Notes: a model not told the origin generated them from the letters alone. Counted from the stretch's first letter, positions 42,407 through 51,382 are shown. The stretch is 64,000 nucleotides of DNA from Bacteroidota bacterium (GCA_018266555.1 JAFEAF010000018.1:17932-81931), one strand, 5' to 3'. Translations and numbers: made by a program.

Positions 42407-42961
42407 TTAGAGTTCGGTTTTCAGCTGAAGTAGAAAAGATTTCAGGTTTTCCAAAGATTGAATGACGGCAAACTTCTCTTCTGCATTTTTATTTTTCTTC
42501 AGGTATTCTTTAGCGCCTTCAATGGTGAATTTCCGGCGGCGCAGCAGGTCGTGTATCAGTACAAGATTCTTAACATCTACGGGGCGAAAGAAGCGATCGC
42601 CTTTGCGATTTTTTTTAGGTTTCAGAATATCAAATTCTGTTTCCCAATACCGGATGAGTGATTGGTTTACCCGGAACATAGCAGCCACTTCGCCAATAGC
42701 ATAATATTGTTTTTTGAAGAGAACTTCATCATCGGGAACCAGTATATGATCGGTGATCTCATTCATGCTTTTCAGAGAGCGGCGGCCTCTTGTAGAAACA
42801 GGTTTTGTTTCCTTTACAGGCGCAGGACTATTTGTTTTCTGAATTTTTTCTTTTTTCACTGCACTGCTTTTTTCTTCTGACGCCTTCGTCGGTAATTCAA
42901 CAACAGTTTCTTTTTCAGGATGCGTAAAATCAAGAGTGATCTGGGTTAAAGTTCTTTCCAT
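42407..42961 (-). CDS. MerR family transcriptional regulator
   Basis: 184 residues from ATG 42961. A TTG at 43000 would add 13 residues without family character. The first ~85 residues are a charged, Lys/Pro/Ser-rich disordered segment, then the MerR winged helix-turn-helix (YYAIGEVAAMFRVNQSLIRY, GDRFFRPVDVKNLVLIHDLL) and a short helical end. No sensor domain follows. MerR proteins remodel promoters with long spacers; the target is unknown. The gene lies between the thioredoxin-fold and M23 genes. Confidence 0.87.
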   Translation of the reverse strand: MERTLTQITLDFTHPEKETVVELPTKASEEKSSAVKKEKIQKTNSPAPVKETKPVSTRGRRSLKSMNEITDHILVPDDEVLFKKQYYAIGEVAAMFRVNQSLIRYWETEFDILKPKKNRKGDRFFRPVDVKNLVLIHDLLRRRKFTIEGAKEYLKKNKNAEEKFAVIQSLENLKSFLLQLKTEL

Positions 42962-43029
42962 AATTTCCCTGTAAAGATAGCGATGTCTTAAGGTGAGCAA
43001 GAGAAAAATGGAGCAATGTGGAAAAGTTA

Positions 43030-44001
43030 TTAATCCAGACTCTGGTTGGAAGCAGCCACTTTTTTCAACAACCGGTCAAATTGTTCCGGCGTCAGGTCAT
43101 TATAGAAAAAATAAACCGGGTCCAGATGTTGCCCGTTCTTATGCACTTCATAATGACAATGCGGCCCGGTTGATTTCCCCGTGCTTCCTACATAGCCAAT
43201 CACCTGCCCTCTTTTTACCGGCTGGCCTACTTTTACTTTTACCCGCAGCATGTGTCCATACAAAGTTTCATATCCATATCCATGATTGATCACAACATGA
43301 TTACCAAAACCATTTTGCGTATTGCCTGCTGTAGTCACCACTCCGTCTGCAGTAGCATAAATGGGAGTACCTGCAGGGGCTGTAAAATCGAGGCCTTCAT
43401 GCATCTTTACCGTTTTATAAATCGGATCAATGCGATAACCAAAACCCGATGCAATACGGCTGAGATCTTTATTGCTTACCGGCTGAATGGCCGGCGTATG
43501 TGCCAATAATTGTTCTTTATTTTTTACCAGGTTATCAATCTCATTATAAGATTTTTTTTCTGCCATCATCCGGCTGCTAAGATTATTGATAGTATATACG
43601 ATGGAGGAAACAAGCGTATTATCATCCATCCCTTCTACTGATGCAGTTTCTAATTGTTTTTCAAGTTCCTTTGCACGAATACTGTCCGGAATCGGGTTGG
43701 CTTCAAAGATGGTACGATATACATTGTTATCTCTTTTCTCCAGTTCCTTCATCTGATCCTGCATAGATTTTAACTTATCGCTCAATTCTTCATATTTATC
43801 GCCCAATCGCTCATTTTCGATGCGCAATAATTTTTCATGAGGCGAGCCAATAAAACGAAATGCCACAAATGAAATAAGTGCGGCCGTTACAAATGCCGCA
43901 GCAATAAATCCAAAGACACGCAGTAATTTTACCCGCAATGGAGTTTCCAGCTTTTCGTAGCGGAGTGTATTGGTGTTATAATAATACTTAATCTTCTTCA
44001 T
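43030..44001 (-). CDS. M23 family metallopeptidase with N-terminal anchor and coiled coil
   Basis: 323 residues, ATG 44001. One membrane segment (about 30-49: FIAAAFVTAALISFVAFRF), then a coiled-coil stretch (about 58-110: ERLGDKYEELSDKLKSMQDQ), then the LytM domain with the zinc motifs HEGLDFTAP and GPHCHYEVHKNG. The layout matches the EnvC/NlpD-like and MepM-like proteins. It likely remodels peptidoglycan in the periplasm. MerR follows it on the same strand, 68 bp away. Confidence 0.92.
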   Translation of the reverse strand: MKKIKYYYNTNTLRYEKLETPLRVKLLRVFGFIAAAFVTAALISFVAFRFIGSPHEKLLRIENERLGDKYEELSDKLKSMQDQMKELEKRDNNVYRTIFEANPIPDSIRAKELEKQLETASVEGMDDNTLVSSIVYTINNLSSRMMAEKKSYNEIDNLVKNKEQLLAHTPAIQPVSNKDLSRIASGFGYRIDPIYKTVKMHEGLDFTAPAGTPIYATADGVVTTAGNTQNGFGNHVVINHGYGYETLYGHMLRVKVKVGQPVKRGQVIGYVGSTGKSTGPHCHYEVHKNGQHLDPVYFFYNDLTPEQFDRLLKKVAASNQSLD

Positions 44002-44053
44002 GAAATGTAAGACGTTAAGCGTTTACAGCATCTTAAATCACGCCTGAATCTGT

Positions 44054-44086
44054 TACTTTTGCATACCCGTAAATTGCCTGCGGGTA
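44054..44086 (+). promoter_or_regulatory. Promoter box and 5'-terminal hairpin of the alaS leader
   Basis: TACTTTTG (44054-44061, exact TAnnTTTG) is followed by arms TACCCG (44064-44069) and CGGGTA (44081-44086), so the RNA would begin with or close to a hairpin. The leader before alaS would be about 205 nt. Confidence 0.5.
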
Positions 44087-44157
44087 ACAAATATAAACTG
44101 AACAACAGCAAAAATCAACCCATATTTATAAAATAGGAATAGCAAATAAATATAATT

Positions 44158-44277
44158 ATGTTACCAGCATTTTTATTATTATCGGACTCTGTTGCTGCTT
44201 GTCCCTATAATACGGTAGCATTCCGTTCTTCATTGAGCCTGTTATTCATCACTCATCATTCATTATTTACTATATGA
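44158..44277 (+). CDS. Possible 39-residue leader ORF overlapping alaS
   Basis: ATG 44158 opens a 39-codon frame (MLPAFLLLSDSVAACPYNTV ...) that ends in TGA at 44275-44277, overlapping the alaS ATG (44274) as ATGA, the arrangement seen for coupled genes. It includes Ala-Ala-Cys codons in the middle. It is moderately hydrophobic. The last 28 bp of the frame are a heptamer repeat, so it may be a by-product of the repeat. Confidence 0.3.
   Translation: MLPAFLLLSDSVAACPYNTVAFRSSLSLLFITHHSLFTI
44246..44273. repeat. Degenerate heptamer array directly upstream of the alaS start codon
   Basis: Four consecutive 7-mers, TCATCAC, TCATCAT, TCATTAT and TTACTAT, run up to the base before the alaS ATG. 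Similar heptamer arrays are known between genes in Bacteroidota and cyanobacteria. Confidence 0.55.
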
Positions 44278-46949
44278 CCAGCGCAGAAATACGAAAAAGT
44301 TTTTTGGATTTTTTCCATTCAAAAGGACATGAGATCGTTCCTTCAGCACCCATAGTAGTGAAGAATGATCCAACACTTATGTTCACCAATGCGGGGATGA
44401 ATCAATTCAAAGATTATTTTCTTGGTAATAAAAAACCACCGTATCAAAGAGTGGCCGATACACAAAAGTGTTTACGTGTCAGTGGCAAGCATAACGATTT
44501 GGAAGAGGTTGGAGTGGATACTTATCATCATACCATGTTTGAAATGCTGGGCAACTGGAGTTTTGGTGATCCTGCACGGCCTGCCGGTGGGTATTTTAAA
44601 AAAGAAGCCATTGCCTGGAGTTGGGAATTGTTGACAGAAGTTTATAAGATTGATAAAAGCAGGTTGTATGTTACCGTTTTTAAAGGTGATGCAAAAGAAG
44701 GATTACCTAAAGATGAAGAAGCATATAATGAATGGAAAAAATGGTTACCTCAAGACCGGATATTGATGGGGACCAAAAAAGATAATTTTTGGGAAATGGG
44801 TGACACTGGTCCCTGTGGACCCTGCACGGAGATACATTATGATTCACGGCCTGTTGCAAACAATGACGGACATGCTTTGGTTAACAATGATGAAACCGGG
44901 AAAGTAGTGGAGATTTGGAATAATGTATTCATCCAGTTTAATCGTTTAAAAGATGGTTCACTGGAGCCACTGCCTGCCAAACATGTAGATACCGGAATGG
45001 GGTTGGAACGATTAGTGAGAGTATTGCAAAATAAAAAGTCCAATTACGATACGGATATTTTCAGTGATATTATAGATTTTGTTGCTCATCAGATTTCACC
45101 TGCTACTAAATACGGACAATATGAAGATTGCGATATTGCTCTTCGGGTTATAGCGGATCATATAAGAGCGATCACATTTGTAATAGCCGACGGACAATTG
45201 CCGTCAAACACAGGTGCTGGATATGTAATTCGAAGAATTTTGCGGAGAGCAGTTAGATATGGTTATGATAAACTAAGGTTTCATAAACCATTTATGCACA
45301 CTATAGTACCATTATTGGCAAATCAATTTGAGGAAGTATTTCCAGAGGTTAATTCTCAAAAAGATTTTATTCAAAAAGTAATTCTTGAAGAAGAAAATTC
45401 ATTCTTTAAAACTTTGGCTGCGGGCAAAAATTTATTTTGGCAATACACAGAAGGGCATTTGTTTAAAGAAAATAAACAGGCGGAACTTTATCCTTTATAT
45501 AAACAAAAGGTCATTGTTGGAAAGTTTGCTTTTGAATTGTATGACACTTATGGATTCCCCCTTGATTTAACCGAATTAATGTCAAAAGAAAAAGGATTTA
45601 CTGTTGATATAGAAGGATTCAATGCAGAAATGCAAAAACAAAAATCCCGCAGCCGGGCTGCCACTTCTATTGATGCCGGCGATTGGATGGTACTCGATGA
45701 TTTTGCTTTGAACGAATTTGTGGGCTATGAAATGTTGGAAATCGAAACAAGAATAATAAAATACAGGAAAATTAAGGCCAAAGGAAAAGAATCATTTCAA
45801 CTGGTTTTGGAGGCCACACCTTTTTATGCAGAAAGTGGCGGGCAAGTAGGCGATACGGGTGAATTAATAATTAATAATGAAGCAGTAAAAGTTACAGATA
45901 CAAAAAAAGAAAATAATCTTATAGTTCATTATACTGAAACATTACCCGAAGATGTATCAGTAGCTGTGATTGCAAAAGTAGATGCATCAAGAAGAAAAAA
46001 CATCATGCTGCATCATTCCGCCACACACTTGTTACACGCTGCATTAAGAAAAGTATTGGGAACTCATGTGGCTCAAAAAGGATCGCTGGTGAATGATGAA
46101 CATTTGCGGTTTGATTTTTCTCATTTTGCAAAAATGAGGGATGAAGAAATTGCAAAAGTGGAAGCATTAGTCAATGAAAGGATTCGTGAAAATATTCCGG
46201 TGGTGATCCGGGAAATGCCGAAAGAAGAAGCCATGAAGATGGGTGCGATGGCATTGTTCGGAGAAAAATATGGTGATGTAGTTCGTGTAGTGATCATGGA
46301 TCCCACCTATTCTATTGAATTATGCGGGGGCATCCATGTTGGTGCTACCGGCGAATTAGGATTGTTTAAAATCATTCATGAAACAGCTGTTGCAGCGGGA
46401 GTAAGAAGAGTGGAAGCTGTGAGCGGCAAAAAGGCCGAAGATTATGTAAATGCACAATTCTCTTTAATTCGGGGCATTCAGGATTCATTAAAAAATCCGA
46501 AAGATATTGTGAAGTCAATTGAAAAACTTTCAGAAGAAAATTTAATATTAAAAAAACATATTGAAAACCTGGAAGCACGCCAGCTTGTTTCAATCCGTAA
46601 TGAACTGATCCAAAAAGGCGAGTTGATCAACCAAATTAATTTTATCGGGGATATTGTTGAGGTTTCATCAGCAGACGGCTTGAAAAAACTGTGTTTCGAT
46701 TTAAAAAATCATATCAAAGATGCAGTGGTTATTTTATGTGCCAATATTGATGGTAAGCCGCATGTTGCCATAAACATTGCAGATAATGTAGTTGCTGCAA
46801 AAAATTTAGATGCTGGTAAAATCATTAAAGAACATATCGCTCCGCTTATTAAAGGTGGTGGAGGAGGGCAAATGAATTTTGCAACTGCTGGTGGTTCTTA
46901 TGCCGGAAACCTGAAACAGGTTATCGAAAAAGTGAAGGCGCTTTTATAA
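44274..46949 (+). CDS. alaS: Alanyl-tRNA synthetase
   Basis: 891 residues, ATG 44274. Class II catalytic domain (1-240; TNAGMNQFKDYFLG, GDTGPCGPCTEIHYD), tRNA-recognition region, editing domain with the zinc motif HHSATHLLH at 580-588 and CGGIH at 684, and the C-terminal C-Ala domain (KGGGGGQMNFATAGG). It charges tRNA-Ala and edits misloaded Ser and Gly. Full length for the family. The leader of about 205 nt with hairpin, ORF and heptamer array may affect its expression; a GNAT gene follows 29 bp later. Confidence 0.97.
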   Translation: MTSAEIRKSFLDFFHSKGHEIVPSAPIVVKNDPTLMFTNAGMNQFKDYFLGNKKPPYQRVADTQKCLRVSGKHNDLEEVGVDTYHHTMFEMLGNWSFGDPARPAGGYFKKEAIAWSWELLTEVYKIDKSRLYVTVFKGDAKEGLPKDEEAYNEWKKWLPQDRILMGTKKDNFWEMGDTGPCGPCTEIHYDSRPVANNDGHALVNNDETGKVVEIWNNVFIQFNRLKDGSLEPLPAKHVDTGMGLERLVRVLQNKKSNYDTDIFSDIIDFVAHQISPATKYGQYEDCDIALRVIADHIRAITFVIADGQLPSNTGAGYVIRRILRRAVRYGYDKLRFHKPFMHTIVPLLANQFEEVFPEVNSQKDFIQKVILEEENSFFKTLAAGKNLFWQYTEGHLFKENKQAELYPLYKQKVIVGKFAFELYDTYGFPLDLTELMSKEKGFTVDIEGFNAEMQKQKSRSRAATSIDAGDWMVLDDFALNEFVGYEMLEIETRIIKYRKIKAKGKESFQLVLEATPFYAESGGQVGDTGELIINNEAVKVTDTKKENNLIVHYTETLPEDVSVAVIAKVDASRRKNIMLHHSATHLLHAALRKVLGTHVAQKGSLVNDEHLRFDFSHFAKMRDEEIAKVEALVNERIRENIPVVIREMPKEEAMKMGAMALFGEKYGDVVRVVIMDPTYSIELCGGIHVGATGELGLFKIIHETAVAAGVRRVEAVSGKKAEDYVNAQFSLIRGIQDSLKNPKDIVKSIEKLSEENLILKKHIENLEARQLVSIRNELIQKGELINQINFIGDIVEVSSADGLKKLCFDLKNHIKDAVVILCANIDGKPHVAINIADNVVAAKNLDAGKIIKEHIAPLIKGGGGGQMNFATAGGSYAGNLKQVIEKVKALL

Positions 46950-46978
46950 ATTTATTTCTTTATAGCAATTGCAGATTC

Positions 46979-47494
46979 ATGAATGTCATCTTTGAAACCG
47001 AACGTCTCCAGTTTCGCACTTTCACTTTAGAAGATGCACCCCTGATTTATGATCTCAATCTCGATCCTGACGTAATTCGCTATACCTGTGATCCGGTAAA
47101 GGACATCGGGCATGCACGGGATATTTTGGAGCAGGTCATTTTACCGCAATACGTATTATATAATCATGGCCGCTGGGCTATATACCTGAAACCACAGTCG
47201 GAGTTCATAGGATGGTGCGGATTAAAGTACATTCCGCAACGGGATGAAATTGATTTGGGTTATCGTTTTAAAAAGCAATACTGGGGGAAAGGTTATGCAA
47301 CCGAAGCGGCTTATGCCAGTATCCAATACGGATTTAATAAATTAAATCTGCACCGAATTATCGGAAGAGCAATGCCTGAAAACAAGGCATCTCTTCATGT
47401 ATTAAAAAAATGCGGAATGAATTTTATTACGGAAGAAGTAATAGATGGACATCCTGTTAAGACCTATGAGATATTTAACCCGTCTATACCCTGA
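46979..47494 (+). CDS. GNAT acetyltransferase, RimJ/RimL type
   Basis: 171 residues, ATG 46979. The GNAT fold in RimJ/RimL order: ERLQFRTFTLEDAPLIYDLN, IDLGYRFKKQYWGKGYATEA (acetyl-CoA loop Q/R-x-x-G-x-G/A) and LNLHRIIGRAMPENKASLHV, with LKKCGM at the end. It likely acetylates a protein N-terminus or a small substrate; the target is unknown. It is directly after alaS and could be cotranscribed. Confidence 0.9.
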   Translation: MNVIFETERLQFRTFTLEDAPLIYDLNLDPDVIRYTCDPVKDIGHARDILEQVILPQYVLYNHGRWAIYLKPQSEFIGWCGLKYIPQRDEIDLGYRFKKQYWGKGYATEAAYASIQYGFNKLNLHRIIGRAMPENKASLHVLKKCGMNFITEEVIDGHPVKTYEIFNPSIP

Positions 47495-47525
47495 AATTAC
47501 CAATAAAACTTTCCCGTTATTTAAC

Positions 47526-47568
47526 ATTTCCGAAATATTTCGTATTTCAGAAATTGTACTTATATTTG
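47526..47568 (+). promoter_or_regulatory. Paired ATTTCnGAAAT inverted repeats at the PDZ gene promoter
   Basis: Two 11-bp dyads, ATTTCCGAAAT (47526-47536) and ATTTCAGAAAT (47544-47554), lie 18 bp apart centre to centre, followed by the -7 box TATATTTG (47561-47568, exact TAnnTTTG). They cover the expected -33 region, the usual place for a regulator's sites. Confidence 0.5.
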
Positions 47569-47610
47569 ATCTACGAAAAAAAACGTATTTCAATTATAAA
47601 ATTTAAAATT

Positions 47611-48630
47611 ATGAAACAAGTATTAAAACAATTTTCAATTTTTGCTATCGGGGTAGCCTTGCTGGCACCGGTTTCGTTGCTGGCTCAGGATAACAAGAAA
47701 AAGTCAGAGAAAGACAGTAAGGAAAAAAATGAGACTGAGGTGATCACTATTACCCGCAAAGGAGATAAAAATCAAAAAACCACAGTAGAGATCAACGGGA
47801 ATGATATTACGGTAAATGGAAAGCCTCTTAGCGAGCTAAAAGACGGAGATGTTACTGTACGCCGCAATACGATCAAAAATTATAAGGGTCGTGTTTTTAG
47901 CTGGAACGATGGTGATGGGATGGCTTTAATGAGCAGCCCGGTAAATAAAGCCATGCTGGGAGTGACTACAGAAAAAGCAGATGAAGGAGTGAAAATACAA
48001 GATGTAACGAAAGGGAGTGCTGCTGAAAAAGCAGGTTTGAAAGAAGATGATATTATCACAAAAATTGATGATCAGAAAATAGAAGACCCGGATGGTTTAT
48101 CTGAAGCCATTGGCAAATATAAACCCGGTGACAAAGTGAAAGTTACATTTCTCAGGGATAAAAAAGAACAAACTGTCACTACTGAACTCACCGAATGGAA
48201 AGGGGTAGCAGGCGTGTATGATCTTGCAAATGGATACAATTATAATTTCAAAATGCCGGATATGAATCTGACGGAAATAATGCCAAAGATACAAGGTGTT
48301 CCGAGAGCGGGGGGAGGAAATTGGAATGAGGTATTTGGTGAAATGAATGGTCGTCCAAGATTAGGATTGTCTGTTCAGGATACGGATGATGGAAAAGGAG
48401 TGAAAGTCATTGATGTGGATGGCGAAGGCAATGCACAAAAAGCAGGTATCAAAGAGGATGACCTGATCACCGAGATTGATGGTAAAGCGGTGAACAGTGC
48501 AGACCAGGTAGCAAAGATTGTTAAAGAAAGCAAAGACAAAAATTCATTGATGTTTAAAATCAATCGTGGCGGGAAAACACAAAACATAGAAGTAAAAATT
48601 CCCCGCAAGCTAAAGACAGCAGATCTCTAA
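47611..48630 (+). CDS. Periplasmic tandem PDZ-domain protein
   Basis: 339 residues from ATG 47611, where the signal peptide MKQVLKQFSIFAIGVALLAP begins; the frame extends upstream to 47554 without sense. A basic, Lys-rich stretch (KKKSEKDSKEKNETE) precedes a short domain of unknown kind (about 45-115) and two PDZ domains (about 116-200, VTKGSAAEKAGLKEDDIITK; about 245-335, GEGNAQKAGIKEDDLITEID). There is no trypsin-like protease domain, in contrast to DegP/HtrA. PDZ-only proteins bind C-terminal peptides and act as scaffolds or chaperone partners. A dyad-rich promoter precedes it and a terminator follows it, so it is a single-gene unit with likely stress control (inference). Confidence 0.85.
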   Translation: MKQVLKQFSIFAIGVALLAPVSLLAQDNKKKSEKDSKEKNETEVITITRKGDKNQKTTVEINGNDITVNGKPLSELKDGDVTVRRNTIKNYKGRVFSWNDGDGMALMSSPVNKAMLGVTTEKADEGVKIQDVTKGSAAEKAGLKEDDIITKIDDQKIEDPDGLSEAIGKYKPGDKVKVTFLRDKKEQTVTTELTEWKGVAGVYDLANGYNYNFKMPDMNLTEIMPKIQGVPRAGGGNWNEVFGEMNGRPRLGLSVQDTDDGKGVKVIDVDGEGNAQKAGIKEDDLITEIDGKAVNSADQVAKIVKESKDKNSLMFKINRGGKTQNIEVKIPRKLKTADL

Positions 48631-48654
48631 TCCTCATATATTCGTGTATATGGC

Positions 48655-48692
48655 AACTCCGGATAGTCCCTGACTGTTCGGGGTTCTTTTTT
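48655..48692 (+). terminator. Intrinsic terminator after the PDZ gene
   Basis: Arms AACTCCG and CGGGGTT (7 bp with one G-T) followed by C and six T, 25 bp after the stop codon. Confidence 0.65.
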
Positions 48693-48718
48693 AAAAAAAA
48701 CGGCAGCGTTAAAAGATT

Positions 48719-48726
48719 TACTTTTG
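48719..48726 (+). promoter_or_regulatory. -7 promoter box of gatB
   Basis: TACTTTTG, exact TAnnTTTG, ends 11 bp upstream of the gatB ATG at 48738. The upstream terminator isolates this unit. Confidence 0.5.
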
Positions 48727-48737
48727 CACTTCTGAAA

Positions 48738-50189
48738 ATGAAGCAGGATCAAAAGGGATATGAAACAGTGATTGGCCTGGAAGTACATGCCCAATTACTT
48801 ACTAATAGTAAATTGTTTTGTGGAGACAGCATTGCGTTTGGAATGGAACCGAATACTGCTGTTAGCCCGATTACATTGGCGCATCCGGGCACTTTGCCCC
48901 GTATGAATCGCAAAGCCATTGAACTGGCCATCAGGATGGGGCTGGCCTGTCATTGCGAGATTGTAAAAGAAAATTATTTTGTTCGTAAAAATTATTTTTA
49001 TCCTGATCTTCCTAAAGGATACCAGGTTTCTCAACACAGCACTCCCATCTGCAAAGGAGGCCTTATAAAAATAAAAACAGAATCCGGAATAAAAACAGTT
49101 TTGTTGAATCGCATTCACCTCGAAGAAGATGCCGGTAAAAGCATACATGATATAGACCCTTATAATACCTGCATAGATTATAACCGGGCAGGCACCCCCC
49201 TTATAGAAATAGTGACTGAACCCTGCATCAGCAGCAGTGAAGAAGCATTCTTGTTTTTAACAGAATTAAGAAAGTTGGTTCGTTACCTGGATGTTTGCGA
49301 TGGAAACATGGAGGAAGGTAGCCTGCGTTGTGATGCAAATATTTCAGTGCGGAAAAAGGGAGAAACAAAGCTAGGCACTAAAGTAGAAGTGAAGAACCTC
49401 AATTCGATCAGGAATGTGAAAAGGGCTATTGAATTTGAAGAACAACGTTTGATTGATTGCATTGTAAAAGGAGAAACCGTCCTTCAGCAGACAAGAAGTT
49501 TCGATGCTGACAAGGGAGTCACTTTTTCAATAAGAGATAAAGAAGAAGCGGATGATTACCGGTATTTTCCCGAGCCGGATTTGACGCCGTTTCATTTAAG
49601 CGATACATTTATTGATACGATCAGGAAGAAAATTCCGGCATTGCAGAGGGAAAGAATTGAAAAATACAAATCTCAATTCCAGCTTTCTGAATATGATGCC
49701 GAAGTACTGACCGAAGAAAAACCCTTTGCTGATTATTTTGAAGCAATCGCTGAACACACTGTATATTTCAAGCCGGCAGCCAACTGGATGCTGGGCCCGG
49801 TAAAGTCATGGCTGAATGAAAATAAAGGAGAAATTAATGCTTTTCCATTACAACCGAAACAGATTGCTGACTTAATCGAATTGACTGAATCCGGGAAGCT
49901 GAGTTTTTCAGTTGCCTCTACCCGGATATTTTCATTGCTGATAAAAGAACCGGGGAAAAATCCTTTACAAATTGCTGAAGAGCAAAATTTATTGCAACAA
50001 TCAGACACTGCTTTTCTTCATCCCATCGTTGACGAAGTATTGAATAAATTTGCCGATAAAGTAACAGAATACAAAAAAGGAAAAAAAGGGTTGCTTGCTT
50101 TGTTTGTAGGCGAAGTGATGAAGCGATCGAAAGGACAAGCAGACCCAACAATAACCAACCAATTAATTTTAGAAAAACTTAAATCATAA
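48738..50189 (+). CDS. gatB: Asp-tRNA(Asn)/Glu-tRNA(Gln) amidotransferase subunit B
   Basis: 483 residues, ATG 48738. GatB catalytic cradle with IGLEVHAQLLTNSKLFCG, PGTLPRMNRKAIELAIRMGL, RKNYFYPDLPKGYQVSQ, NRAGTPLIEIVTEP and MEEGSLRCDANISVR, and the helical/YqeY-like C-terminal tail (about 330-480; LFVGEVMKRSKGQADPTITN). It transamidates mischarged Glu-tRNA(Gln) or Asp-tRNA(Asn) together with GatA and GatC, which are not in the window. The next gene overlaps the stop codon by one base. Confidence 0.97.
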   Translation: MKQDQKGYETVIGLEVHAQLLTNSKLFCGDSIAFGMEPNTAVSPITLAHPGTLPRMNRKAIELAIRMGLACHCEIVKENYFVRKNYFYPDLPKGYQVSQHSTPICKGGLIKIKTESGIKTVLLNRIHLEEDAGKSIHDIDPYNTCIDYNRAGTPLIEIVTEPCISSSEEAFLFLTELRKLVRYLDVCDGNMEEGSLRCDANISVRKKGETKLGTKVEVKNLNSIRNVKRAIEFEEQRLIDCIVKGETVLQQTRSFDADKGVTFSIRDKEEADDYRYFPEPDLTPFHLSDTFIDTIRKKIPALQRERIEKYKSQFQLSEYDAEVLTEEKPFADYFEAIAEHTVYFKPAANWMLGPVKSWLNENKGEINAFPLQPKQIADLIELTESGKLSFSVASTRIFSLLIKEPGKNPLQIAEEQNLLQQSDTAFLHPIVDEVLNKFADKVTEYKKGKKGLLALFVGEVMKRSKGQADPTITNQLILEKLKS

Positions 50190-51382
50190 TGATGAAACAT
50201 TCTTTTTCAACTCGTATGGCTCTTGTATTCGCAGGTGTTCTGATGATTGCTGCGTGTAATAACAAAACATCCAAAAAACAATTTGAAATTTCCGGAACAT
50301 TGACCAATAGTAATGCCCGAATGATTTATCTTGAAGAAGTGCCGATGGCTACTATGCAACGGATGGTAATTGATTCTGCAGTGATCGGGAAAGACGGAAA
50401 ATATACCGTGAGAGCTAATGTAAATGAGGAAACAATTTATAATCTCCGGTTAGACCAGAACATGTTCCCGCTTACTTCCGTGATTAATGATGTTCCAAAA
50501 ATCACTTTGAATGCATCTTTTACAAGCGATAGTAATCACCTGATGGAAAAATATGAAGTCAATGGATCACCTGCCAGTGAACAGCTGAAAGATTTCATAT
50601 ACACGTTTACTGATAAATTAAAAAACATCTTTGAAGATGGGCACCTGGCAGACAGCCTGCAATCAGCTCATGCAACAGACAGTGTTATTCAGCCGCTTCT
50701 TCAAAAACAAAAACAAGCTGTTGCTGATATCAAAAATTTTTCCTTGCAAAAAATGAATGAATCAAAAAATCCTTCACTCACTATGTTTGAATTGGGATAT
50801 TATCAAACTACTGCCAATAATCCTGCATTCAAGATTGAAGCGTTGGGCGATGATGAAGTGAGCAAAATCATTAATGATCTGTATGCAAAATTTCCATCGC
50901 ACCAGGGTTTGGCGAGCATCAAAAAATCATTAGATGCCCAAATGGCAAGTAGTGCCGGATTGGTTGGCAGAGAAGCTCCTGATTTCACCATGCCTGATGT
51001 AAATGGAAGACAAGTTAAGTTAAGTTCTCTCAAGGGAAAATATGTGCTGGTGGATTTTTGGGCAAGCTGGTGCGGGCCTTGTCGTAGAGAAAACCCCAAT
51101 GTGGTAAAAGCATATAATCAATTCAAGGATAAAAATTTTACTATTCTTGGTGTTTCACTGGACAAACCCGGGGATAAAGACAAATGGCTGGAAGCTATTA
51201 AAAATGATAAACTGGCATGGACTCAGGTAAGCGATTTAAAATATTGGGATAGTGAAGTAGTACTGCTGTATAACATTGAAGGCATTCCATTTAATGTACT
51301 ATTGGACCCGCAGGGAAAAGTGATAGCTGAAAGCTTGCGTGGTGATGCGCTGGAAGCGAAGTTGAGGGAGGTGCTTAAATGA
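50189..51382 (+). CDS. TlpA-like thioredoxin lipoprotein with DUF4369 domain
   Basis: 397 residues from ATG 50189, overlapping the gatB stop. Lipoprotein signal MMKHSFSTRMALVFAGVLMI followed by AAC (Cys24 approximately). A DUF4369 N-terminal domain (about 30-240; GTLTNSNARMIYLEEVPM) is followed by a TlpA/ResA-like thioredoxin domain (about 255-395) with FWASWCGPCRRENPNVV, so a full CxxC redox site. It works in the periplasm in reduction of disulfides, for example for cytochrome c maturation or under oxidative stress. This family is expanded in Bacteroidota. It ends at a bidirectional terminator. Confidence 0.9.
   Translation: MMKHSFSTRMALVFAGVLMIAACNNKTSKKQFEISGTLTNSNARMIYLEEVPMATMQRMVIDSAVIGKDGKYTVRANVNEETIYNLRLDQNMFPLTSVINDVPKITLNASFTSDSNHLMEKYEVNGSPASEQLKDFIYTFTDKLKNIFEDGHLADSLQSAHATDSVIQPLLQKQKQAVADIKNFSLQKMNESKNPSLTMFELGYYQTTANNPAFKIEALGDDEVSKIINDLYAKFPSHQGLASIKKSLDAQMASSAGLVGREAPDFTMPDVNGRQVKLSSLKGKYVLVDFWASWCGPCRRENPNVVKAYNQFKDKNFTILGVSLDKPGDKDKWLEAIKNDKLAWTQVSDLKYWDSEVVLLYNIEGIPFNVLLDPQGKVIAESLRGDALEAKLREVLK

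Noticed and set aside
45421..45520. Extra residues in AlaS (WQYTEGHLFKENKQAELY) as a further repeat insertion
   Set aside because: The DNA there is AT-rich like its surroundings and has no dyad or heptamer pattern, so it looks like ordinary loop variation.
44274..46949. T-box or other riboswitch in the alaS leader
   Set aside because: No T-box sequence or antiterminator layout was found, and T-boxes are essentially a Gram-positive feature.
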